A DNA stretch of 46,649 nucleotides from CAZFIM01 sp964519615 (GTDB lineage: Bacteria > Chloroflexota > Dehalococcoidia > GIF9 > UBA5629), in the NCBI GenBank assembly GCA_964519615.1, contig CAZFIM010000014.1, positions 1 to 46,649 on the forward strand, given 5' to 3'. Both the position numbers and the translations under genes were made by a program. The notes beneath the pieces were generated by a model. The model was not told the DNA's origin and made no database searches. It saw nothing but the letters and a program-made list of their open reading frames with translations. This document shows, piece after piece, positions 8,891 to 16,616 of this stretch (its first letter is position 1; each line of letters opens with the position of its first letter).

Positions 8891-9403
8891 TTGAAAAAAG
8901 AAAATAAGCAAATGCAAATAGTAAAAGACTCTCCCATCAATGATCCTGATATGGTTCTGTGGATACTTTTTGACAGGACCAGATATGCATTGGCAAGAAC
9001 CAGAGAGATCGAATTGGGTCAGTTCGATCTGAGCGGTGCACAGGCGATGATATTGCACATACTGCTCAGTAATAATCGGGGTATGACGATTCAGGAGATT
9101 GCCAATTATAATGTAAGGAAGCCCAATGCAATCTTAACGCTGATAAATAGAATGGAAAAACTGGGACTGGTAGAAAAAAAACAGAACGGCGAGGATGATA
9201 AAGCGTACATTCATATCACACGGAAAGGCAGCGACCTTTATCAGAGTGCAGCAAGACGCTCCATACAGATGTCCCTTTCCGTATTAACGGAAGAGGAACG
9301 TGAACTGTTTGCCTCCATATTGACCAGAATAAACAATAAAACACGTGAGATGCTGGGGGTGGATTTCATTCCGCCTTTCATAAAAAAGGCTGATGAAGAA
9401 TAA
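8891..9403 (+). CDS. MarR-family transcriptional regulator
   Basis: 170 residues with a winged helix-turn-helix. FDLSGAQAMILHILLSNNRGMTIQEIA is followed by the recognition helix NVRKPNAILTLINRMEKLGLVEKK and the wing QNGEDDKAYIHITRKGSDL. This matches MarR-type dimeric repressors, which often respond to small phenolic or organic ligands. The start TTG 8891 has AAAGG six bases upstream; the next ATG (8912) has no ribosome site. It sits between the flavodoxin gene and an MFS gene, and all three have similar AT-rich sites upstream. It is therefore the likely local switch for the transporter and flavodoxin genes. Confidence 0.85.
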   Translation: MKKENKQMQIVKDSPINDPDMVLWILFDRTRYALARTREIELGQFDLSGAQAMILHILLSNNRGMTIQEIANYNVRKPNAILTLINRMEKLGLVEKKQNGEDDKAYIHITRKGSDLYQSAARRSIQMSLSVLTEEERELFASILTRINNKTREMLGVDFIPPFIKKADEE

Positions 9404-9461
9404 ATCCTCCGTGCTCACCGCTCCAAATAGAGTGCTACGGCGGTTTGGACACTTCTACTTC

Positions 9462-9482
9462 TGTATACTATAGTTTTGTACC
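9462..9482 (+). promoter_or_regulatory. Candidate MarR operator, copy B (before the second MFS gene)
   Basis: The segment reads TGTATA-CTATAG-TTTTGTACC and shares TATAG and TTTTGTA with copy A (TATAGT, then TTTTGTAT). It lies about 110 bases upstream of the MFS start at 9593. The match is looser than between copies A and C, so the assignment is weak. Confidence 0.25.
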
Positions 9483-9592
9483 TTCAATCAGGCTGACTCA
9501 TAGTATTATTCTGCCGGTTCATACCACATGTGATATAATACGGTACAGTAACGGGTGGCTGTGCCCGGGTTCGAGACGATCTTTTTTCAACA

Positions 9593-10840
9593 ATGACAGT
9601 ATCTTCTGACCGCTCTTGCGTAGATCAGAACAACAAGCATACCGGTATATATTACGGTTATGTTATTATTTTTGCCTCTCTTCTAATCCTCATGGCGACA
9701 TTGAGCGCACATTTCGCTTACGGTATTTTTTTCAAGCCCATCTTAAATGAGTTTGGATGGTCACGTACCGCGGTATCAGGTGCATTTTCTTTAGTGTGGG
9801 TAATACAGGGCATCCTCGGTATTCTCGCCGGTTTTTTCACCGATAGATTGGGACCAAGACTCGTGGTGACTTGCTCGGCGGTATTTCTGGGAGCGGGCTA
9901 CATATTGATGTCACAGGTTACTCAAATATGGCATGTATATCTGTTCTACGGTGTGTTTATCGGCATCGGCATCAGCAGCGGTATACCTCTGCTTTCTACC
10001 ATCGTACGCTGGTTCGCAACCAGAAGAAGCCTGATGTCCGGCATAGCGGTTACGGGATCCAGTATTGGTGCGCTTATAGGTCCTCCTGTTGCCAATTGGC
10101 TGATCGCAATATATGATTGGCGGAAGGCATACATTATTATGGGAGCCTGCAGTATGGCGATTGTTCTCATTGCCGCTCAATTTCTAAAACGCGGCCTTTT
10201 GGGGGATAGTTCCGTCGAGGAGAGAGACTGCATTACCAAAAACAGCCCGCGAACAAACATTGTAAAGGATTATCCGCTCAGTCAGGCAGTTTATACGTTG
10301 CAGTTCTGGTTGATTTTTATCCTTTTCTTTTGTTTTGGATGTTGCGTTTACGCGATACAGGTTCATATTGCGCCGCATATTACCGATACAGGTATATCAA
10401 CCGCCAGAGCCGCCGGCATTCTGGCAGTGGTAGGGGCTACCGGTATTGTTGGGAGAATCGGATTGGGCAGTCTTGGTGATAGAATCGGCAATAAAAAGGC
10501 GTTTATCATCGGATTTATACTGATAATTGCCGCTTTAAGCTGGCTTCTTACCGCCCACGAGATATGGCAGTTCTATCTCTTCGCGGTGGTGTTTGGGGCG
10601 GCTTTTGGTAATGGTATCGCCAATCAAGCTCCTCTGGTGGCAACTTTCTTCGGTATGAAGTCACACGGAATACTGCTTGGGTTTTTATGTATGGGCTATA
10701 CTTTCGGAGCAGCCGGGGGCCCGATAATACTGGGACATATGTATGATATCGCGGGCAATTACCAGTCCGCTTTTATCACCATTATCGTTATTGCGCTTGC
10801 GGGACTTTTTGCTACGTTTTTATTACGAAGGTTCAAGTAA
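9593..10840 (+). CDS. Major facilitator superfamily transporter (OFA-like), second copy
   Basis: 415 residues, about 12 membrane segments. The signature loop is GFFTDRLGPRLVVT. The N-terminal half contains HFAYGIFFKPILNEFGWSRT, characteristic of the OFA and monocarboxylate carrier groups. The C-terminal half repeats the GRIGLGSLGDRIGNKKA loop expected between helices 8 and 9. It is clearly a paralogue of the carrier at 6442, since both share the 'F.YG.FFK......F' opening. It probably handles a related carboxylate. No good ribosome site precedes ATG 9593, so the exact start is less certain. It is downstream of the MarR gene, with a candidate operator in between. Confidence 0.85.
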   Translation: MTVSSDRSCVDQNNKHTGIYYGYVIIFASLLILMATLSAHFAYGIFFKPILNEFGWSRTAVSGAFSLVWVIQGILGILAGFFTDRLGPRLVVTCSAVFLGAGYILMSQVTQIWHVYLFYGVFIGIGISSGIPLLSTIVRWFATRRSLMSGIAVTGSSIGALIGPPVANWLIAIYDWRKAYIIMGACSMAIVLIAAQFLKRGLLGDSSVEERDCITKNSPRTNIVKDYPLSQAVYTLQFWLIFILFFCFGCCVYAIQVHIAPHITDTGISTARAAGILAVVGATGIVGRIGLGSLGDRIGNKKAFIIGFILIIAALSWLLTAHEIWQFYLFAVVFGAAFGNGIANQAPLVATFFGMKSHGILLGFLCMGYTFGAAGGPIILGHMYDIAGNYQSAFITIIVIALAGLFATFLLRRFK

Positions 10841-10872
10841 GGCAATAGGAAAAATCAATTAGATTGTGCTGC

Positions 10873-11961
10873 CTATTTTCTGGCTTTGCCTTCCTTATCA
10901 GCGGTGCGGATAGCATCGAACAACATCGCACTCGTTATCGGCATGGGCTCATTATGTATAGGAGAGCCCGGCAAACAGGTAATATCAGCTACGTTCTTTA
11001 ATTGTGCATCCGATATATCAGCAAGATGAAGGTCGCCCAGAGTCGTAGGCAGTCCCACAGAACCGGCAAACCGATACACCTGATCGATTATAACTGACGG
11101 TTTTCTAGTGAGAAATAGTGAAACCAGTGTGCCGAAAGCGACAATTTCACCATGCAGACATTGCTTGGCCTCTTTCAGTGTAGTTAAGGCCTCATTAAGA
11201 GCATGTGCTGAAGCTACGCCGCCGCTTTCAAAGCCTACCCCGCTTAATAGAGTATTTGCTTCTATCACATACTCTACTGCCGGTGTGAGTTTTTTAGCCT
11301 GGCAATCTTGTTTGGCCTGCAGCCCATATTCCATTAACGTCGTAAAGCAAAGATGGGCAAGCTCATAAGCGGTTAATAATCTGCTGGAGTTTATATTTTC
11401 CTGCTGGTATTTTAGCTTGCATGACTCAGCTTCGAACCAGGTGGACAGGGCATCACCCATGCCGGCTACTATGTATCTGACAGGGGAATTAATAATTATC
11501 CCGGTATCGATAAGCACCGTATCAGGATTTCTGGGTAGAAAATGTAGCCTTTCGAACTTGCCTTCCGGCGTGTAGATGACAGAAAGCGCGCTGCATGGAG
11601 CATCGCTGGCAGCAATACTGGGAACGATAATCACAGCTTTTCTTAATTTGGCGGCAACTGCTTTGGTAGTATCCAGGGTTTTGCCGCCACCTATTCCAAT
11701 GATGACGTCATAACCGGTCTGTCCGGCAATCTCTGTATTTCTGGCAATTTCGTTATCGGAACATTCACCGCCGAACACTTCAAAATGCAGGGGGTACTCT
11801 TTTTCTATACTGTCCTTAAACTGCGGTACTATGTTTTTAAAGCAAAAAGGGCTGCATATAAAAGTGGCACTGTTGCCCAGTCGTTTGATCTCGCGACCTA
11901 TTTGTTGAATCGCGTTGGCACCCTGAACATATCGGCCCGGGAAATTTATAGTACCTATCAT
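10873..11961 (-). CDS. Iron-containing/GldA-type alcohol dehydrogenase
   Basis: 362 residues of the glycerol-dehydrogenase-like branch of group III dehydrogenases. The NAD-binding GGGKTLDTTK is at 91-100. The probable metal ligands are Asp170 (GMGDALSTWFEAE), His253 (ASAHALNEAL) and His270 (CLHGEIVAFGT), a spacing that matches zinc-dependent GldA. The enzyme would oxidise a secondary alcohol or polyol, or reduce the matching carbonyl. It is the last gene after the FAD/GltD fusion on the minus strand (44-base gap), hence probably co-transcribed with it. The natural substrate is unknown and glycerol is only one option. Confidence 0.85.
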   Translation of the reverse strand: MIGTINFPGRYVQGANAIQQIGREIKRLGNSATFICSPFCFKNIVPQFKDSIEKEYPLHFEVFGGECSDNEIARNTEIAGQTGYDVIIGIGGGKTLDTTKAVAAKLRKAVIIVPSIAASDAPCSALSVIYTPEGKFERLHFLPRNPDTVLIDTGIIINSPVRYIVAGMGDALSTWFEAESCKLKYQQENINSSRLLTAYELAHLCFTTLMEYGLQAKQDCQAKKLTPAVEYVIEANTLLSGVGFESGGVASAHALNEALTTLKEAKQCLHGEIVAFGTLVSLFLTRKPSVIIDQVYRFAGSVGLPTTLGDLHLADISDAQLKNVADITCLPGSPIHNEPMPITSAMLFDAIRTADKEGKARK

Positions 11962-12004
11962 CGCTGCTCCTTATAATGACCTCGTAGGTCCGGACTTTAA
12001 TCAG

Positions 12005-14374
12005 CTATTGACCTGCGCAGGCAAGAATTGAACGTTTGATAAGAGTTATGGCGATCTGAATCTTGTATTTATTATTTATTAAAGGAACGGTGTCCATGAC
12101 AATAGTATTTGCAGCATGTGCCGCATTTTCTTCATTGATAACTTTTCCGGTAATGTATGCTTCAGCGGTTACAGCTCTGTAGGGATTGTTATAAACGGCA
12201 TTGAGACAAATTTTCGCATTCTTTACAATACCGTTGTCCACTTCAAGTGCGGCCGCACAGTTCACAATGGGGAAATCGATAGACTTTCTCAATGCGAATT
12301 TGATGAATTTTGACCTGATGTTTGATTCAGGTCTGGGTATCTCAATGGCGGTGACAAGCTCATCTTCTTCCAGAACTGTTGTCTTTTCCCCATTGACTGC
12401 AAAGAAATCATCGGCGGAGATAACCCTCCTGTTTGTTATGATGCTGGCATTCATGGCAATCAGTGCAGGTGCTGTATCGGACGGATTAACCGCCACGCAA
12501 CCGCAGTTGAAACATCTGTTTGCTTCAGACTTCACGGCATCGATGTCAAGGCCGCTCATATCTTCTCTTGTGGTGCTTTTTATGCGTTCTGCTGCCGGAA
12601 GCTCAGTACATTCTGCTCCCGGTGTTTTCAGCGCGTAGGTGCTGCTGAAACTCTGCGGTGTGTTACCATTCGGGGAAGTGGCACTATTTATGCGGGATTC
12701 TTTTCCTGTCAAATAATGGTCTATGGCGGCGGCGGCTTCTCTTCCTGATGCTAATGCTGCGACAACCGTTGCCGGACCGCTCACGAAATCTCCCCCGGCA
12801 AATATATTGGCTTTTATGTGGTAATCAGATATATTAAGCGTAGATTCACCATTTTTCTTAAGGTACCTGGCCGGGATAATAGACGTATCAGGTGTTTCAC
12901 CGATTGCTTTAAAGACGATATCGAATTCCAAAATGAAATCCGAACCCTTGATCGGTACAGGACGAGCTCTTCCGCTCTCATCAGCGGGACCAAGCTTCAT
13001 TTTTTGACAGGTGAGGGCTATCTTCGTGCCCTTTTTATCTGCTGCTACAGGTATAGTTAGATATCTGACCTTAATACCCTCTTCTTCCAGTCTGAGAACT
13101 TCCTCTTCGATTGTAGGCATCTCCGCTCTGCTGCGTCGATAGAGAATCACCGGTTCTGATCCCTGACGCAGGAGCGTTCTGGCAACATCGATGGCAACAT
13201 TCCCTCCGCCTATTACGGCTGCCTTCTTTCCTTTAATTTCCGCCTGCCCGGCATTGGAGTGCATCAGAAATTCAGTGCCGGAGCAGAGAAGATCATCTCC
13301 CTCAATACCTGATTCCCTCTCTTTCCATGCCCCGCAAGCGAAGAATATAGCATCGTATTCTTGTATCAGGTTGTTCACTTTTACATCGGTGCCTACTGCC
13401 CTGCCGGTTATGAACTGTATCCCCGCTGTTTGCAATGCCGAGATTTCCCTTTCGACGATGCCTCTGGGGAGGCGGTAGGGGGGGATGCCGTGCATAAGCA
13501 TTCCGCCTGCCTTTTTCAGTCTTTCATATATTACAACGTCGTAGCCAAGTTGTCTGAGATAAAAGGCAGCGGATATCCCAGCCGGACCGCTGCCCACTAT
13601 GCACACTCGTTTACCGTTTTCATACGCGGGACTCTTAATAAAGCTGGACGCATTATCGAGAATGTAATCGCCGATATAGCGCTCAACGCTTCTTATCGAT
13701 ACAGTTGAATCGTAGTGGTTTCTGTTGCAGTCTAACTGGCAAAAATGCGGGCATACCCGTCCTGTAACAGCCGGAATAGGATTGGAGCGCAATAGTATTT
13801 TCGCAGCTTCAGCAATACTATTCTCTCTGATTTTGCTCATATAAAGAGGAATATCTATATGAGCCGGACAGTCTGCGGAACAGGGCGTACTGCCTGTTTT
13901 AGTCGAGCCGAAAATCGAATGATAGCGAGCGTCACCAGTTAAGGCATAGCACACACGACCGCCTTTTCTCATGCAGTTGAATCTGTTATCAGGTACCCAG
14001 TAATACCAGCATCGATTATTCTGGCAAATATTGCCGCCGATACTACCCATTTCACGAATGTGAGGTGATGCTGTTTTTCCTGCTGCCTCAGCCAGGAGCG
14101 AATAATCCCTTATTATTGTATTGTTCCGTGCAATATCTTCAAGCCTGGTAAGTGCACCTATCTTTAAAGTGCGGCCTTCAGATTTGATGTAATCGAGCCC
14201 GGGAATGGTCTTGATATTGACAAGCAATTCAGGGTAATTGGGACAAATGCTATCCTGCATTTCTCCCAGCAAGTCTGTACCGCCGGCAATGACCTTTGCT
14301 CTGCTACCGTATTCTTTGAGAATTGCCGCTACCTCTTCTACTGACTTTAAATTTACGTGTTTGAATTTTTTCAT
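12005..14374 (-). CDS. Molybdenum-hydroxylase FAD subunit split by an inserted GltD-type oxidoreductase
   Basis: 789 residues with an unusual layout. Residues 1-158 are the N-terminal half of a CoxM/HcrB-type FAD domain: AGGTDLL at 30-36, GSIGGNICQ at 110-118, and Cys118, 122, 134 and 142 reminiscent of the 4Fe-4S loop of 4-hydroxybenzoyl-CoA reductase beta subunits. Residues of about 160-560 are a glutamate-synthase-small-subunit-type module. It has an N-terminal Fe-S region (Cys165, 169, 208, 212, 216), FAD motif GSGPAG at 261-266 and NAD(P) motif GGGNVA at 389-394. Around 615 the first domain resumes (CFNCGCVAVNPSDTAPALIA) and continues to the end. Such a fusion would pass electrons between NAD(P)H and the hydroxylase. 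No molybdopterin large subunit is adjacent. The frame is intact. Confidence 0.85.
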   Translation of the reverse strand: MKKFKHVNLKSVEEVAAILKEYGSRAKVIAGGTDLLGEMQDSICPNYPELLVNIKTIPGLDYIKSEGRTLKIGALTRLEDIARNNTIIRDYSLLAEAAGKTASPHIREMGSIGGNICQNNRCWYYWVPDNRFNCMRKGGRVCYALTGDARYHSIFGSTKTGSTPCSADCPAHIDIPLYMSKIRENSIAEAAKILLRSNPIPAVTGRVCPHFCQLDCNRNHYDSTVSIRSVERYIGDYILDNASSFIKSPAYENGKRVCIVGSGPAGISAAFYLRQLGYDVVIYERLKKAGGMLMHGIPPYRLPRGIVEREISALQTAGIQFITGRAVGTDVKVNNLIQEYDAIFFACGAWKERESGIEGDDLLCSGTEFLMHSNAGQAEIKGKKAAVIGGGNVAIDVARTLLRQGSEPVILYRRSRAEMPTIEEEVLRLEEEGIKVRYLTIPVAADKKGTKIALTCQKMKLGPADESGRARPVPIKGSDFILEFDIVFKAIGETPDTSIIPARYLKKNGESTLNISDYHIKANIFAGGDFVSGPATVVAALASGREAAAAIDHYLTGKESRINSATSPNGNTPQSFSSTYALKTPGAECTELPAAERIKSTTREDMSGLDIDAVKSEANRCFNCGCVAVNPSDTAPALIAMNASIITNRRVISADDFFAVNGEKTTVLEEDELVTAIEIPRPESNIRSKFIKFALRKSIDFPIVNCAAALEVDNGIVKNAKICLNAVYNNPYRAVTAEAYITGKVINEENAAHAANTIVMDTVPLINNKYKIQIAITLIKRSILACAGQ

Positions 14375-14565
14375 TACTATCGATCTCCACTAGAATTAAC
14401 GTGTTCCGTATCACCGCGCCGGCAGCAAACATGCTAAAACCGGCTGCCGCTTTACTGTAGATCGCTCAAGCCTGATGCCGATCAGGTAATTGTATCCGTT
14501 GCTTTTGAAGCGGCCGGATTGTGTCCGGTGTCACAACAAAATATGCGAGACCGGAATGCGATATT

Positions 14566-15063
14566 TTATCCTCCGCGTAGAATTTTCGCGGCTTCCAGTA
14601 CTGCGCTGATGTGTTGAGGGTATGTACCGCATCTACAAAGGTTGCCGACCAGAGCTTCCTTGATATCTGCTATTGTTGGATCAGGATTATTATCAAGGAA
14701 AGCTTTCGCGGTAACGATAAAGCCCGGTGTACAAAAACCGCACTGCATGCAGCTGTATTTAACGTACATATCTATAAGAGGGTGTTTGGCTTTGGCAATG
14801 CCTTCTATAGTCTCTATGGCCTTACCATCGTATTCTATGGCTAGCGCTCTACAAGAAAGAATGGGCCTTCCATCGACAATGACGGCACATGCTCCGCAGG
14901 CTCCTTCTCCACAAAACTCTTTTGTTCCCAGGAGTCCGAGAATATCATGAAGTACATACTGTAGAGTCCATTGCGATTGTACTCGTATCGTGTGCAAGTC
15001 GCCATTTACAGTGAGACTAATATCTTCTTCCGATACAGGAAAAAATTTTTCGGATTGTCCCAT
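14566..15063 (-). CDS. 2Fe-2S subunit of a molybdenum hydroxylase (CoxS/XdhC-like)
   Basis: 165 residues with two 2Fe-2S clusters: a plant-ferredoxin type at Cys51, 56, 59 and 71 (CGEGACGAC, then SC), and the C-terminal helical cluster at Cys105/108/111 (YSCMQCGFCTPG) with Cys143/145 (NLCRCGTYP). These are the hallmarks of the small subunit of CO dehydrogenase, xanthine dehydrogenase and 4-hydroxybenzoyl-CoA reductase. It would shuttle electrons between the Mo site and the FAD subunit. It heads the minus-strand group with the FAD/GltD fusion (191-base gap) and GldA. The catalytic subunit is not encoded nearby. Confidence 0.92.
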   Translation of the reverse strand: MGQSEKFFPVSEEDISLTVNGDLHTIRVQSQWTLQYVLHDILGLLGTKEFCGEGACGACAVIVDGRPILSCRALAIEYDGKAIETIEGIAKAKHPLIDMYVKYSCMQCGFCTPGFIVTAKAFLDNNPDPTIADIKEALVGNLCRCGTYPQHISAVLEAAKILRGG

Positions 15064-15579
15064 ATCAGGATCCCCCTTTCTGGAGTTTGTCGTTTATTCT
15101 GTGAGATAGCGTATTTGCAGCAGCTTCGTACAAATACTGTCAATAATATTTGTATAGAAATATGGCAAATAGTGTTGATGCCGCTGTTATTATACCTTTG
15201 CTGACCCAAGGATGCTATCTTTGTTGAGCAGTGATAACTATAACAGTGATGTGAGTGACGCAGATGAAGTACCGGGAAGCGGCAGAAGAACATGTTTCTT
15301 GCCTGTAGATATACTGCTATCCCCACTGAGTAGTGTGTGCCTTCAAGCTGAACGATTCTGGTTTTCAATTTTCTTATCTATACTAGACAGCTTTACCGCA
15401 TGCGCTCCCATTGATAACTGTTTGTGTAATTATGAGGATATACATTGAGCCGCACTCGAATTATTATAATACAGGTTGAAAGAACTGAAAGATATGCGCT
15501 AACAGATATTTAAAAATAATCGAAATGGCTAATTACATAAAATTCGTGTATGATATGAAAAAAATATTGAGACTGGATC
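15064..15579. other. 516-base divergent intergenic region
   Basis: It separates the 2Fe-2S subunit gene (minus strand) from the tandem-Lrp regulator gene (plus strand). It must hold both promoters. Short frames of 78 and 120 residues on the two strands lack sensible starts and composition. I find no clear operator repeat and no RNA gene. Confidence 0.4.
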
Positions 15580-16533
15580 ATGGCAAAAATAAAGTTACTC
15601 AAATCAGAACTACGGTTAATTTTAGAGCTTCAAAAGAATGGGAGAGCCAGTTATGAACAGCTGGCGCGCAAGCTTGGTGTAAGTGTACCCACCGTTCACA
15701 GACTATTTAAAAGACTGGTTGAACAGGACAAATTGCGTATTCAGGCGGTACCCAATCCTTTCAAATTCGGATATTCAGTCAGTACCATTATTACTCTTAA
15801 AGTTCATCCGCAGAAATTGAACGAGGTGTGTAACAGGCTTTCCAAAAGCCGTCATGTAAACCTGATTGAAACGGCATTGGGAATATTTAATGTGCTTGTC
15901 TTTGCTTTTTTCCGAGATACGGATGAGTTGTATGTATTTTTACAGAAGGAAGTATTAGGTCTTGATGGGATAGCTCAAATGGATATATTAACTATCCATC
16001 AAATGAAAAAAAGATACAACCATCTGTTCCCAAAAAGATCGTTGAGCGGTCCCCCTATTGCTCTTGATGATGCTGACGATAGAATTATCAGAGAACTGGA
16101 AAAGGACGGGCGTCAAAGTTACAAGAAGATCTCAGACACAACCGGAATAGCTACGTCCACAATATCAAGACGTGTCAATTATTTACAGAAGCACAATGTC
16201 ATTAAAATATGTGCTCTGCCTAATCCTTTGAAGCTGGGCTTTCCTGTTCATGCTTTTATTAAAATCGAAGCTGATAATAATAAAATGGATTCTATTTGTA
16301 CTACACTGGACAAGCATAAGAATGTCAATATGATCGGGATTGCTTTCGGACAATGCAATATTGTTATCGTTGTTCATTTTCCCGATATCAGTCAATTGAC
16401 TAGGTTTGTTGCAGAGGAGCTGGCCTTTATAAATGGCGTTCGGAGCATAGATACGATAGTAACGGATGCGATAAAAAAGCGTTATTATGGATGGATACTG
16501 TCGGAAGAGATGGTATCCGAGAGCAGATTATAG
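15580..16533 (+). CDS. Tandem Lrp/AsnC-family regulator
   Basis: 317 residues, twice the size of a standard Lrp protein. The first unit (1-150) has a HTH (LRLILELQKNGRASYEQLARKLGVSVPTVHRLFKRL) and a RAM-like beta-alpha domain. The second (about 165-310) repeats the plan: DDRIIRELEKDGRQSYKKISDTTG, then IATSTISRRVNYLQK and a RAM domain. Both units share the phrase 'PNP.K.G..V'. A duplicated gene of this type could form a pseudo-dimer. Lrp-type regulators respond to amino acids or other small ligands. Placement divergent to the Mo-hydroxylase/GldA group suggests that it controls that group, but this is inference. Confidence 0.85.
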   Translation: MAKIKLLKSELRLILELQKNGRASYEQLARKLGVSVPTVHRLFKRLVEQDKLRIQAVPNPFKFGYSVSTIITLKVHPQKLNEVCNRLSKSRHVNLIETALGIFNVLVFAFFRDTDELYVFLQKEVLGLDGIAQMDILTIHQMKKRYNHLFPKRSLSGPPIALDDADDRIIRELEKDGRQSYKKISDTTGIATSTISRRVNYLQKHNVIKICALPNPLKLGFPVHAFIKIEADNNKMDSICTTLDKHKNVNMIGIAFGQCNIVIVVHFPDISQLTRFVAEELAFINGVRSIDTIVTDAIKKRYYGWILSEEMVSESRL

Positions 16534-16616
16534 ATTTCTTGCCCGGGGTTATACGAGTATCTATGAAGTGTGATTACCTTTTCCTCATTAGCGTGAGTGC
16601 TAACAGGGCAATTCCT

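Noticed and set aside
8899..8925. ATAAGCAAATGCAA shared between the MarR gene start and the FmdE operator region
   Set aside because: The first copy lies inside a coding sequence and lacks the palindrome arm, so the match is judged coincidental.
15006..15448. Frames of 120 (minus) and 78 (plus) residues between the 2Fe-2S and Lrp genes
   Set aside because: They overlap each other, lack ribosome sites and show no domain-like composition; the region is treated as divergent promoter DNA.
16588..16603. TTAGC-GTGAGT-GCTAA hairpin between the Lrp and esterase genes
   Set aside because: The stem is five pairs and no T-run follows on either strand, so it is not a convincing terminator.
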